A DNA stretch of 40,144 nucleotides from Flavobacteriales bacterium. Lineage in GTDB: Bacteria > Bacteroidota > Bacteroidia > Flavobacteriales > TMED113. Where the stretch lies: NCBI GenBank assembly GCA_002701365.1, contig NZUK01000024.1:1-40144 (forward strand), given 5' to 3'. Below, in pieces: positions 18,501 through 27,600 of this stretch; position 1 is the first letter of the stretch, and every line of letters begins with the position of its first letter. The position numbers and the translations under genes are program-made. Under the pieces are notes generated by a model that saw only the letters and a list, made by a program, of their open reading frames with translations, was not told the DNA's origin and made no database searches.

Positions 18501-21500
18501 GAAACTGATTCGCTCTTTAATAGTATTGCATGTTTTGGAGACTCTTCTGGATATATAAGTGTTAATGTCACTGGTGGAGTGCCTGACTACTCATACTCAT
18601 GGATAGGTCCAGGTGGTTTCACTTCTTCTGATACGTTTATTGAAGATTTATCAGGAGGAAATTATACTTTAATAATTACTGATGCTCTTGACTGTGAAAC
18701 AAGTGAAGACTTTTTTATTGAAGAGCCTCAGACATTGGCTGTTTCTGGAGTGTGTAGTGATGTTACATGTCAAGGTTTTAATGATGGCGCAATAAATCTA
18801 ACTATTACAGGTGGTACGCCAATATATGAGTACTCATGGATAGGTCCAGGTGGTTTCACTTCAACAAATGCTAATATAAACAACCTGGGTCCTGGTGTTT
18901 ATAGTGTTACAGTAACTGATGCAAATGGATGTGAAGAAACTTTTTCATGTGAAATTTTTGAACCAACAGAAATTGATGTTACAATTGATAATGTCACTAA
19001 TTTAAGTTGCTTTGGTTCGAATGATGGCTCAGTAGAATTTTCTGTTGTTGGTGGTTCAGGTTTGTTTACATATACATTAATTGATGTTGGTTCAGGTTTT
19101 GATGTAACTTTAATCAATACTATTTTTCCAACTTCATTCAATGATCTTTTTGCTGGCCCTTGGGTTCTTAATGTAGTTGATTTCTTTGGTGATTGTGTCT
19201 ATACATACCCTGATACAATTTTCATTCTTGAACCTCCTATATTGCAAGTTGATTATGATTTTACTGAAAACTTATGTGTTAATGATTGTAGTGGTTTTAT
19301 AGATATGGATGTTAGTGGAGGAACTCCACCTTATGAGTATGAATTGATAGATGATTCTAATAATATTATTGAAATTAATGATACTGGTTTTTTTGATGAA
19401 TTATGTCCGGAATGTTACACAGTGAATGTCTTAGATTCTATTGCTGCCAATGGAGGTCCTGAAGAATGTATAGAATCATATCAAATTTGTATAAATGAAT
19501 CAGACCCTGTAATTGAAGGAGAAATTATTATAGATTGTGACATTGATAATGAGTACTCTACTTCTATTAATACTGAAGTTCTTGGTGGAATTCCTGATTA
19601 TACATACACTTGGACAGGACCAGGTGGATACACTTCTAATGAAGATGATATCTCGAATTTAATAGATGGTACATATACACTTTCAATTCTTGATTCTATA
19701 GGATGTGTTGATACATTGTCTTTTGATATTATTAATCCTGATCCAATAAATATTGAAATTGATTCTGTTCAAGATCTAATTTGTTATGGTGATGAATCAG
19801 CCTTTATAAGTATTTCAGTAACTGGTGGTGTACCAGATTATTCATACTCATGGACTGGTCCTGGTGGTTTTACATCACAATTAGATGACATTTCAAATTT
19901 AAGTCCAGGAACGTATACAATACAAGTGCAAGATGCTGCTGGATGTGTAGTTTTAACAGAAATAGTGATTAATGAATCTGTGCCAATTGAATTTGATTCT
20001 GACTTAGATGGAGATGGTGAAGTTAACTCTAGTTATGAATTTAGTGAATATGTTTGTGTTGATGAATGTACTGGTAGTATTTCATTTGACATTAATGGAG
20101 GTGTCTCTCCATATCAGTTTGATATAATTGATTCAAGTGGTGGTATTGTTCAAAGTAATAATAGTGGTTTATTTAATGGTTTGTGTGGCGATTGCTATAC
20201 TGTCAATATTTTAGATGCTATTCAATGTATTACGGTATTTGATTTTTGTATTATTCAATCTGAACCCATCATTGAATCTGCTGATCTAATTAATTTGGGC
20301 TGTAGTTCTCCTGAAGGTGGTTCAGCAACATTTGACTTCTCCTCCGGTATTTTGCCATATAATTTAAATTTAAATTTAAATGGTGCATTAGCTCAGCAGG
20401 AATTAGGTGTTAATTTTAATAACTTTACTTTTAGCAGTCTTGAACCTGGTCAATACGAATTTGTTCTTGAGGATGATTTAGGATGCCTTGATTCATATGA
20501 ATTTGAAATTATTGATCAAATTAATGTCATGGATACAGTTAGTATTGTTGTTGAAGATCCTGAATGCTGGAATGCTCCTGGCTTTGTTGATATTGAATTT
20601 AATGCTTCTTATAATATTGAAACAAATATTTCTTTTGGAAATTTAAGTGTTTACATTGATACTGATAGTAATTGCAATTTTGATCCTATTATAGATGTTT
20701 TAGAATTATCTAATATTAATATTGTGAATTCTATAAATTCAAATGGAAATTTATCAATTAGCTCATCTGATATTGGTCCTTTGGATAGTGGAGATTATGT
20801 ATTTGTTATTGAAGACAACTTCGATTGTACTCTAATATCATGTTTTTCTATAAATACTGTTTTAGAGCCTGATCCAACTATGTTTTTTGCATCCGTAAAC
20901 GCGAGTTGTACTGAAGCTTCTGGTAGTGCATATGTTAGTTCTGATCCACTTGATATTGGAGGTACTCCTCCATATACTATAGAATGGGAAGATGCTAGCG
21001 GTAATCCAATAACAACAATTAGTCCTGATGCATTGATTGCTTCTTCTTTATATGCCGGAGATTATGTTGTTACGTTAACAGATAGTAATGGTTGTGAGTT
21101 TTCGCATCCTTTTACTATTGATGAGCCACCTAGTGTCTTGATTTCAGGTGTTTCATACTCAGATAGTCCGTGTAGTGGAAATACAACTAATGGAACAGAT
21201 GATCCATATATATTAATTCAGCCATTTGGAGGGCAAAGTGGAGAATATGAAATTTTTATTACTCCTAACCCAAATAGTGGTAATTGTAGTAATCTCTCTG
21301 GTGCCTATGGTCCAATTGATTTAATTGATGGTACAAATCCTGAATTATATCTTACTAATATTTGTCCTGGTGAATATGTGATTCAAATTTCTGATGGTGT
21401 TTGTCCTGAAATTACGGAAACAATTATTATTTCTGAACCAAGTCAAGAAATAACATGGGATATTGCTACCGCTCCATTACCATGTGATGATTCTATTATT

Positions 21501-24500
21501 GATTGGTCACTTGAAGATAATTATTATGTTTATGAGGGAGAAAGTCCACCTCCTGATTTGCATTGGTTTACAAGTATTCAAAACTGTAATAATATCAACC
21601 TTGAAGATGCTGTAGATATTAATTTCTTAGGGCCGGATATTTATTATTTATATAGTATTGATGCAAATGGTTGTTGTGTTGAACAAGAGCCACATCAGAT
21701 ACTACCTGTTTCACAATTAGAATCTGATTTTAACTATTTTGACTCTGATACATGGATTGAATGTGATGGAGATAATAGTGGTGTAATTGCTTTCAATACA
21801 TATGGAGGTACTCCACCTTACACTTACATATGGACATATGATGGAACTTATATTCAGGATTATGATAATTTTAATTATGTTGATAATTTAGAACCTGGCC
21901 TTTACGAAGTTGTGGTGAATGATTCAAATGGTTGTAGAGAAATCATACATAGTATTGAAATAGAAGATGCAGAACCAATAGAGAATCAAGTTAGTGTTGA
22001 TATTGAAAATCTACTTTGTTACAATGACTCTTCTGGGACTATAAGTCTTGAGCTAAATGATTTATTATATGAATACAATTGGTCAACCTATGAAAATTTA
22101 GATGATGGTTCTGTTAATGTAATTGCTTCGGGTGTTGATGAGATTGATAATAATTTTATTGTTTACTGGTTAAATGAACTAGGTGATACTATTTTAATAG
22201 ATGATGATTTAAACAACTCTTCTATTTTAGATACATTATCAGTTGGACTTTATGGTTATATTGTTTCTTTAAATGATGATGTTAATTGTGATTATCAAAA
22301 TTTAGAGTTATTAGAAGTTACACAACCAGATTCACTTCAGATAACTTCAATTGATTCAACTAATATTTCTTGTTTTGGATTTAGTAATGGTTCTATTGAT
22401 TTGTCAGTTTCTGGAGGCAATACTCCTTATATATATACTTGGCAAGGGCCAGAAGGTTATTCTTCCAATCTTCAAGATATAAGTGGTTTATCTGCTGGTT
22501 TATATACAGTTGTTGTTACTGATCAAAATGGATGTGGTCCTATATTTGATACAATTAATTTAATTGAACCAGATGAGTTTATAGTTGATTTATCAGGTAA
22601 TGAAACGAGCTTTACTCCAACTAGTTGTGCATACGGCACAGATAATAACGGAGAAATTGTAATTAATTTAACTGATTTATTTGGTCAAATTTCTGGAGGG
22701 ACAGTTAATGCGCAAGGATTGTATTCTAATCCAATTTTAATTGATTTAGATAATAATCCTTATACTGGTCAAGTAGTCAATGATGAAATAATATTTTCAA
22801 ATCTTGAGGCAGGAGAGTACTTTATTTATGTTTCTGATTTTGGATCACCTGAGCCTTGTGATTATACATCTACAGATCCAATACCTATTTATCCAATAAA
22901 CGATGAATACCTTGATATAGATTATTATATTAATCCAGCTAGTTGTTCTTTAAATGGATCATTATTAATTTATGACATTGATTCACAGACATGGGATCCA
23001 CCTTATGAAATAACTATAACTAGTGTTGCAGATCCTGACATTGTCTTTAATTATTCTATTAATGATTATACTCTTTCAGCAGGTTATAATTCTGATATTG
23101 ACGGTGATGGTATATTAAATCAAAATGATCCTGATATTGATGGTGATAATATTTTAAATTCTTTAGACAACGACCCTTATGGTGGAGAAATATCTGACCC
23201 TGCATTTAATGAAGCTCGGTATTTATTAAATCAAGAATTGCCTTCTGGTGAGTATGATATTTTTATCTCAGATGGCGTTGGCTGCGAAAGCGATAATTTT
23301 AGTATTTATATTCCGCTTGAAAGTATTCCTTCAGTAAATATTTCAACTATAGCAGGCAATTGTTATTCAGGTCTTGATCAAGAGTGTGATAACCTAAGTA
23401 TTAATGGTGCCATTTTGATTGATCCAAATTCTTTACCAATAACTACATTATACCCATATACCATATCTGTTTCTAACAATCTTATTGATGAAGTTTTTAT
23501 TATAGAAGAATGGCCAGTTTTAGATAACGGTGATTTGGGGAATTATATTATTCCTAATTTAGACGCAGGTGCTGCTTACTCTATAACGATCACTGATGCA
23601 AATGGTTGTGATTATGAGCATTACCTTTATGAGGATAATAGTCTTATTGATACTTATGATAATGGAAGTTATTATGAAATTCCTTTTGAGTCAGAATTGA
23701 ATATTGATATAACAGGATTCTGTCCTGAGTGTCAAGAGTCTAATAATGGTGGTTTTGCCTATACATTTTTAACAATTAATGACGAAATCTATTCTGGTAT
23801 TAGTCCAGATATCGATGATATAACAGTTGGTCCACTTGACAACTCAAATGTTGATATATTTATTAATGGAACTAATATGAATAGTTGTTGGTATGATATA
23901 GATGGTGATGGGATCATTAATAATGAGGATGATGACATGGATGGGGATGGTGTTTTAAATGATGATGATGATGATATGGATGGTGATGGCATTTTAAATG
24001 ATGATGATGAAAGTATTAATTATCCTGATTTTGATAATATTAACTCATATGATAGCAACTCCTTTATTCCTGTTCAATTAGATGGTGACCTTCAAGAAGA
24101 ACTTTATTATATCAATTCTCAATGGTGGAATGATATTCCTGATCCAAATCCGTTAATTAATTATCATCAAGACTACATTCAGTTATTAGATGATACAACT
24201 GATTATGCTATTGGCGGTTTATCTTATGGTGTTTATCAGGTTACTATTATTGATCAAGAAACTGGGTGTCAATTTACTGAAGAAATCGATATTTCTGATG
24301 AGACTTGTAAATTTGAATTGGGTTCTCAACAATGGGATAATTGTTTATTTATTCCATCTGTTTTTACCCCTAACTCAGATGGTTTTAATGATTTATGGGA
24401 GATATATAATATAGAGCTGTATGAGCCAGGTGCTAGTGTCACAATATTTGATCGATGGGGTCAAATAGTGTATAAGAATGATGGAGATAATTATAGTTCT

Positions 24501-24638
24501 AGTTTATGGGATGGAGTGAATTTAAAAGGCAATAGTGTTGAGGTGGCAACATACTATTATGTGATAGAAGTAGAAGTGCCAAATACTAATCCAGTAAAAA
24601 TGAAAAATTATACTGGTTACGTTGTGGTTAAAAGATAA
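12570..24638 (+). CDS. Giant SprB-repeat surface adhesin with T9SS type-B C-terminal domain
   Basis: A predicted 4022-residue secreted protein. The signal peptide (KKSFLAFLTLLVFTCFLSTKVQA then QC) is read from a TTG at 12570; the frame has a stop at 12522 and no ATG before mature sequence, so a non-ATG start is required. After a unique domain of about 190 residues come some 11 tandem repeats of about 69 residues (SCNGFSDGSVELVISGGT ... LSAGIYSVTVLD.N.C ... EEP), then more divergent SprB-type repeats with SYSWIGPGGFTS to the end, at least 30 in all. Aspartate-rich DIDGDG loops occur near residues 1130-1300, 1590, 3510 and 3775-3815. The C-terminus (3925-4022; FIPSVFTPNSDGFND, FDRWGQIVYKN, ATYYYVIEV) is a gliding-motility/T9SS type-B sorting domain. 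By analogy with SprB, an adhesin exported by T9SS, helped by the PorP/SprF gene downstream. It is not necessarily a motility protein. Confidence 0.92.
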   Translation: MVLYKKSFLAFLTLLVFTCFLSTKVQAQCVNGLVDPTDIIFPFEFTQQSAIYNTDFNGFTFTSYLETNLDYCGAAPGMGPLVDTCFQAALVNPTTLDDPYNYSDFGFSAATFLLFTEEAYFSSCGFNNPPVYLDADGDGFFLDAVDIPCGQSNPYNLETFTCEEADSTVYKVFMRFFCADDPSFPGSETQIICQEEIVDFTVFWSCPLEAEIDEVSPVLCNGDSTGTISVNVIEDTGTPPFTYLWYVDNPSGVIDIDSDGFNEVLYTIQGPTSDPNVLTDAPAGIYTLVMSDLNGCEYIVPDINIEIIEPPLLEIIDLETTDVSCNGFNDGSVSFNIIGGTPEYEILGDTVNLSAGTYLVSVIDANNCEAEIEFTIEEPQVLEVTDIIVTDASCNGFSDGSVELIIAGGTELYEIIGQTDNLSAGFYSVSVLDANGCSVDVEFTIDESDPIELLIETTDVSCNGFSDGSVEIIISGGTSPYTVLGATDNLLAGTYTIPIIDALNCTINAIFTIEEPEILEVSEVLITDVSCNGFSDGSVELVISGGTEPYTVIGDTTDLSAGIYSVTILDFNNCETELEFVIEEPDVLEIIDSVVTDASCNGFSDGSVELVISGGTEPYTTSQDTDSLSAGIYLIVVTDDNGCQDEIEFVIEEPESIEVLVETFAVSCNGDSDGSVELIISGGNGPYIIVGDTVNLSPGLNEVLIIDSLDCETSVDFFINEPELLQVVTETDSVSCNGLSDGSVEFIISGGTEPYEIFGQIDSLSAGSFSVLVVDDNDCQLNVEFDINEPDILEVSEVLIADVSCNGFSDGSVELVISGGTGPYTTLGAIDSLSSGSYSVTVLDSNGCETSEDFFINEPEPLELTIETTPVSCNGGSDGSADLDIIGGTPPYVISGELDSLSAGNYTITITDSLNCFLNTLFTIEEPDSIQAIVNITPSSCWNEPDGSVSFDITGGTPPYTIIGDTTGFYPTEFSGESYFVTIIDSLLCEKEVEFEMIGPDEISVILTSVFVTDCPNLLIDEDGNPGNIIIVDDLTAYGGTPPYNYTWSFEEEILADGPDETSLYVYEDGIYTLTITDSTNCQLVVDYEWEVGFIELETELITIPCFDDCNGSIVIPHPYDAPLDWVMFFASNDIDGDAIYDEDWNCIANCNIDQNNFNYESLLAMDSDIDEDGVLNGNDSDIDGDGVYNASGDCISNCNNEFTSSIYDTDLSPTAASLSNYTQLVPISIDSVYCNLDPFQDDLYNWEDDDMDGDGLLNTDPFEFDIDGDGVYDEDGNCIDNCNDYAVYDENGNCINFCEHNDPTPYGETCLIYEVNNLCPGEYYAVMSAPSFIFELDSIGQLSGDVSTDIDFIQFELDVLCESNFEFITIPSYEEILLEAIISTSTTGDAIACFGDSTGSIDIEVTGGVPDYSYSWNGPNGFTSQTDDISNLIAGTYNLVVTDSVDCFIDTTFVLTEPPQIILNTESEDLLCYGDSSAFINLFVEGGSPGYNFLWSGVIYDGTTFTSNDQSINSLFAGDYTVLVTDTNDCVESISVQITQPDSLSINPVLSEYLCGYNISCFGDTTGSIELDVSGGTPSYSFDWYVDLNGDGLFDDLNGDENIDALDVFSQNQNLFGLEAGIYSVFIEDDNNCIDSLINIELTQPDSLIVLPTISSTPACFADSTGSIDIEILGGCTLDGTYDISWSGIEYNGNSFSSSDQNISSLLAGVYSVEVCDDNGCCTQLDSLEVVQYPEIEISLIDSTSFINLFCFGDSTGIIDVDVIGGSGGYTYLWNTLDTTPSIDSLIAGTYTLDVVDSIGCVGFFEITINEPDAIEIVLDDLTPNGCDTIPSGSIEISVFGGTNPYNFSWIGPNEYESNQEDVFSLEQGIYELTITDSLGCVLDTVFDIIQLDAPIITIIDVVNIDCFNECTGSIEIDVEGVPEFSFDWLGPNGFVSNLEDITDLCAGEYILTVTDSTNCIAVDTITLIENPELIIETDSLFNSIACFGDSSGYISVNVTGGVPDYSYSWIGPGGFTSSDTFIEDLSGGNYTLIITDALDCETSEDFFIEEPQTLAVSGVCSDVTCQGFNDGAINLTITGGTPIYEYSWIGPGGFTSTNANINNLGPGVYSVTVTDANGCEETFSCEIFEPTEIDVTIDNVTNLSCFGSNDGSVEFSVVGGSGLFTYTLIDVGSGFDVTLINTIFPTSFNDLFAGPWVLNVVDFFGDCVYTYPDTIFILEPPILQVDYDFTENLCVNDCSGFIDMDVSGGTPPYEYELIDDSNNIIEINDTGFFDELCPECYTVNVLDSIAANGGPEECIESYQICINESDPVIEGEIIIDCDIDNEYSTSINTEVLGGIPDYTYTWTGPGGYTSNEDDISNLIDGTYTLSILDSIGCVDTLSFDIINPDPINIEIDSVQDLICYGDESAFISISVTGGVPDYSYSWTGPGGFTSQLDDISNLSPGTYTIQVQDAAGCVVLTEIVINESVPIEFDSDLDGDGEVNSSYEFSEYVCVDECTGSISFDINGGVSPYQFDIIDSSGGIVQSNNSGLFNGLCGDCYTVNILDAIQCITVFDFCIIQSEPIIESADLINLGCSSPEGGSATFDFSSGILPYNLNLNLNGALAQQELGVNFNNFTFSSLEPGQYEFVLEDDLGCLDSYEFEIIDQINVMDTVSIVVEDPECWNAPGFVDIEFNASYNIETNISFGNLSVYIDTDSNCNFDPIIDVLELSNINIVNSINSNGNLSISSSDIGPLDSGDYVFVIEDNFDCTLISCFSINTVLEPDPTMFFASVNASCTEASGSAYVSSDPLDIGGTPPYTIEWEDASGNPITTISPDALIASSLYAGDYVVTLTDSNGCEFSHPFTIDEPPSVLISGVSYSDSPCSGNTTNGTDDPYILIQPFGGQSGEYEIFITPNPNSGNCSNLSGAYGPIDLIDGTNPELYLTNICPGEYVIQISDGVCPEITETIIISEPSQEITWDIATAPLPCDDSIIDWSLEDNYYVYEGESPPPDLHWFTSIQNCNNINLEDAVDINFLGPDIYYLYSIDANGCCVEQEPHQILPVSQLESDFNYFDSDTWIECDGDNSGVIAFNTYGGTPPYTYIWTYDGTYIQDYDNFNYVDNLEPGLYEVVVNDSNGCREIIHSIEIEDAEPIENQVSVDIENLLCYNDSSGTISLELNDLLYEYNWSTYENLDDGSVNVIASGVDEIDNNFIVYWLNELGDTILIDDDLNNSSILDTLSVGLYGYIVSLNDDVNCDYQNLELLEVTQPDSLQITSIDSTNISCFGFSNGSIDLSVSGGNTPYIYTWQGPEGYSSNLQDISGLSAGLYTVVVTDQNGCGPIFDTINLIEPDEFIVDLSGNETSFTPTSCAYGTDNNGEIVINLTDLFGQISGGTVNAQGLYSNPILIDLDNNPYTGQVVNDEIIFSNLEAGEYFIYVSDFGSPEPCDYTSTDPIPIYPINDEYLDIDYYINPASCSLNGSLLIYDIDSQTWDPPYEITITSVADPDIVFNYSINDYTLSAGYNSDIDGDGILNQNDPDIDGDNILNSLDNDPYGGEISDPAFNEARYLLNQELPSGEYDIFISDGVGCESDNFSIYIPLESIPSVNISTIAGNCYSGLDQECDNLSINGAILIDPNSLPITTLYPYTISVSNNLIDEVFIIEEWPVLDNGDLGNYIIPNLDAGAAYSITITDANGCDYEHYLYEDNSLIDTYDNGSYYEIPFESELNIDITGFCPECQESNNGGFAYTFLTINDEIYSGISPDIDDITVGPLDNSNVDIFINGTNMNSCWYDIDGDGIINNEDDDMDGDGVLNDDDDDMDGDGILNDDDESINYPDFDNINSYDSNSFIPVQLDGDLQEELYYINSQWWNDIPDPNPLINYHQDYIQLLDDTTDYAIGGLSYGVYQVTIIDQETGCQFTEEIDISDETCKFELGSQQWDNCLFIPSVFTPNSDGFNDLWEIYNIELYEPGASVTIFDRWGQIVYKNDGDNYSSSLWDGVNLKGNSVEVATYYYVIEVEVPNTNPVKMKNYTGYVVVKR
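13525..15590 (+). repeat. Tandem SprB-type repeat array, about 10 units of about 207 bp
   Basis: Ten consecutive protein repeats of about 67-73 residues, each opening with T-x-V-S-C-N-G-x-S-D-G-S and containing GGTxPY, LSAGxYxVxVxD and a second Cys before a (E/N)EP linker; a divergent eleventh copy precedes them from about 13200. Each unit holds two cysteines, suggesting one disulfide per repeat. Neighbouring copies are partly near-identical in DNA: the 62 bases from 14160 and from 14367 differ at only two positions. A stretch of about 85 bases at 14121 recurs at 14943 with only a few changes. The last unit is divergent (SSCWNEPDGS). Confidence 0.9.
15969..16470 (+). other. Aspartate/cysteine module cluster (DGDGxYDxDGNCIxNCN) in giant 1
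   Basis: Three or four copies of a small motif lie in about 500 bases: DIDGDAIYDEDWNCIANCN at 15969, DIDGDGVYNASGDCISNCN at 16112, DIDGDGVYDEDGNCIDNCN at 16363 and the shortened VYDENGNCINFCE from about 16429. DxDGDG resembles thrombospondin type-3 or EF-hand-like calcium loops, while the C-x3-C pair (four in a row) could form local disulfides or bind metal. A further copy occurs at 31583 in the second giant. Confidence 0.75.
23895..24016 (+). other. Thrombospondin-3-like aspartate loops close to the C-terminus of giant 1
   Basis: Three successive DxDGDGxxN units (DIDGDGIINNED, DMDGDGVLNDDDD, DMDGDGILNDDDE) at 36-42-base spacing encode a highly acidic calcium-binding-type stretch about 110 residues before the T9SS sorting domain. 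The underlying DNA is a GAT-rich imperfect tandem repeat. Similar units occur at 23096-23170 (DIDGDGILNQNDPDIDGDNILN). Confidence 0.85.
24342..24635 (+). other. T9SS type-B (gliding motility-associated) C-terminal domain of giant 1
   Basis: Residues 3925-4022 show the full type-B pattern: CLFIPSVFTPNSDGFNDLW, an acidic strand, VTIFDRWGQIVYKN, LWDG, a GN..EVATYYYVIE segment and terminal YTGYVVVKR. This domain directs passage through the type IX secretion channel; type-B cargo usually needs a cognate PorP/SprF protein, and one is encoded downstream. Confidence 0.95.
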
Positions 24639-24641
24639 TAA

Positions 24642-27600
24642 ATGAATAAAATAAAGTTTACATTATTATTATTATTATTTTGTCTGTCAATGACATTTGC
24701 TCAGACATCATATGAAGATGATGTCTTACCTATTTTTGAAGTAAAATGTGCTAATTGTCATGGTATTGGTGGTGGTGGGTTAAATGTTGGGCTAGATATT
24801 ACATCTGAAACAGCAATTCTAGAAGGTTCTAATTCTGGTGAAGTCGTTGTATTAGGAGATTACGAAAACAGCATATTATATCAGCGAATTACTGGAGATG
24901 GCGGTTATATGCCACCTTCTTGGACAAGTAATGAGATTTTAGATGCTGAGGAAGTAAGTATTGTTGCTTCATGGATTCTGGGTTTAAATGATGGATGTAC
25001 TGATGAAAATGCCCTTAATTACGATCCTGGCGCAATAAATGATGATGGCTCTTGTGAATATGCACCTTGGGATGTTTTAGTAACTGACTGCAGTATGACT
25101 ATTGCACTTCCGTCCAATTTAAGTATTACTTTAGATGGTGAAATTGTTACTGAACCTATTTGGATTGGTGTTGCTAATACAGATGGTGTTGTTTCAGGTT
25201 CATCATTATATACACCAGGAGAAGTTAGTGCAATTGCAATATGGCAAGCTTCAGGTGGTGATCCTGGACTAACAGGCGGGGAAACTCTTAATTGGGTTGT
25301 TAGTTATAATGGTATTGTTGGTGTTGCGACTGTGAATTACGATACATCAATGTTTGCAACTGATGGTACATACGCTTGTAATGGTATGGCAAGTATTGAT
25401 ATTTTGACAGCTTTATCAGAACAAATTTTAATTGATGGTTGTACTGATTCTTTCGCCTGTAATTATAATTCCGAAGCAACAACAGATGATGGTTCCTGTA
25501 TTTATATTACTGAGACTTGTGATGAGTGCTCAGGTGAAACAGATGGTTTAGGTACTGTTCTAGATGGAGACACTGATAATGATGGTATTTGTAATAATGA
25601 TGAGATTCTTGGTTGCACAGATTCAGAGTCTTGTACATTTAATGCTAATGCAACTGAAGATGATGGATCATGTCAGTATTTAGATAATTGTGGAGTTTGT
25701 GGTGGTGATGATACTGCTTGTTTAGGATGTACAGACGAAAATTCGTGTAATTATGGTGGAGCATCAATTACTATTGATGATGGCTCTTGTGAGTATACAT
25801 CTTGCGCAGGATGTACTGATTTCGAAGCATGTAATTTTAATCCTGAATTTACTATTGACGATGGCTCTTGTGATTACTCATGTCTAGGATGTACAGACTC
25901 AACAGCTTGTAATTTCGATCCTGATGCTACGCTAGATAATGGTACTTGTGAATATACTTCGTGTAATGGATGTACTGACACTAATGCTTGCAACTATAAT
26001 CCAGATTCTTTAGAAGATGATGGAAGTTGTGAATATACTTCATGCGTAGGTTGTTTAGATTCAACAGCTTGCAACTATGATTCTAGTGCATCAGTTGATT
26101 GTTCTAGTCTTCAGGAGGAAATCGAAGGATTTAATTTAATGGGGACATTTGAAAATAGTAATTATTACATATCAACTAGTGAATTTAGTGCAGATACTGC
26201 ATTAATAATATGTGAAAGCCTAGGTGGTTCACTTGTATCTATTAACTCACAACAAGAAAATGATTTTGTTTTTGACAATATTGATGAAAATCCTGTTTGG
26301 ATAGGTTTAAATTTAAATGAAAATGGAGAATATGGTTGGACAACAGGGGAGGTTGTAGATTATGTTAACTGGGCAAATGGTCAACCAACTGCCGATTGTA
26401 CAGTTGGTGATGGAACAGATTCGGGATTAAATTGGACGTTAATTATTGGTATTAATGGAGGTTGGTGGGGAGAGTCATTTAACTCAGAAGGCCCTGCTGC
26501 TTGGAATGACCTCTGTTCAAACTATCCTTTTAATTTTGTATTAGAGCTACCATCTACATGTTGTGATTATGTTGATGATATATGTGAGACGTGTGAAGAT
26601 GGAGTAGTGGTCGATAATGATGAAGATGATGATGACATTTGTGATAACGATGAAATACAAGGATGCGTAGACTCATTAGCATGTAATTATAATGAAAATG
26701 CAACAGATGATGATGAAAGTTGTATATATGTTAACACAGAAAATAACTGTGGTTATTGTTCTGGTGAAACTGATGGAACGGGTGTATATATTGTAAATGA
26801 TTCTGATAATGATAGTGTTTGTGATCCAGATGATCTATGTCCTGATGAAGATGATTTAGCAGATGTTAATAGCAATAGCATTGCTGATTGTTTAGAAACA
26901 ACAGGATGTACAGATCCTAGTGCATGTAATTATAATGAAGATGCTAATGTCGATGATTTAACATGTTTTTATCCTGATGGTTGTACTGATTCTACTGCAT
27001 GTAACTATGATCCTGATGCTCTGTGTGATGATGGAACTTGTATCTTGCCTGATGGTTGTACTAATCTAAATTCATGTAATTATGATGTAAATGCTTTGTG
27101 TGATGATGGTTCGTGTACTTCGTTAACTGAGGACGATTCTTGTTTAGTTTGTACAGATCCAACAGCATGCAACTATGTTGATGTCAATGGTGTTGATTTT
27201 TATACTATTGAAAATAATTCTACATGTACATTTGATTCTTGTTGTAATGAACCGTCTGCAACAAATTATGATCCTAATTGTGAGTGTGTTGATAATGCTT
27301 TGTGTTTTACAATTCCAGACGGTTGTGATTTCGATTGTTTTACAGGTGATGATGGTATTTTTCCAATTCCTGTAATATCTTCATACGGAGCTTATCAAAT
27401 TAGTTGTTTTGGTGGTTCTGACGGTGTTTTAGGTATTGATTTTAATACCATGAATTTAGTCTCGGATGGAGTAGCTCCATATTCTGTTCAAGTTTATCAG
27501 CAATTTGATTCAAATGGAGATGGTACAATTAGCATTGACGAAGAAGTATTTATAGGTACTCTAGATGAGAATAATTCGGAATTCAATAATTTAACGGCTG

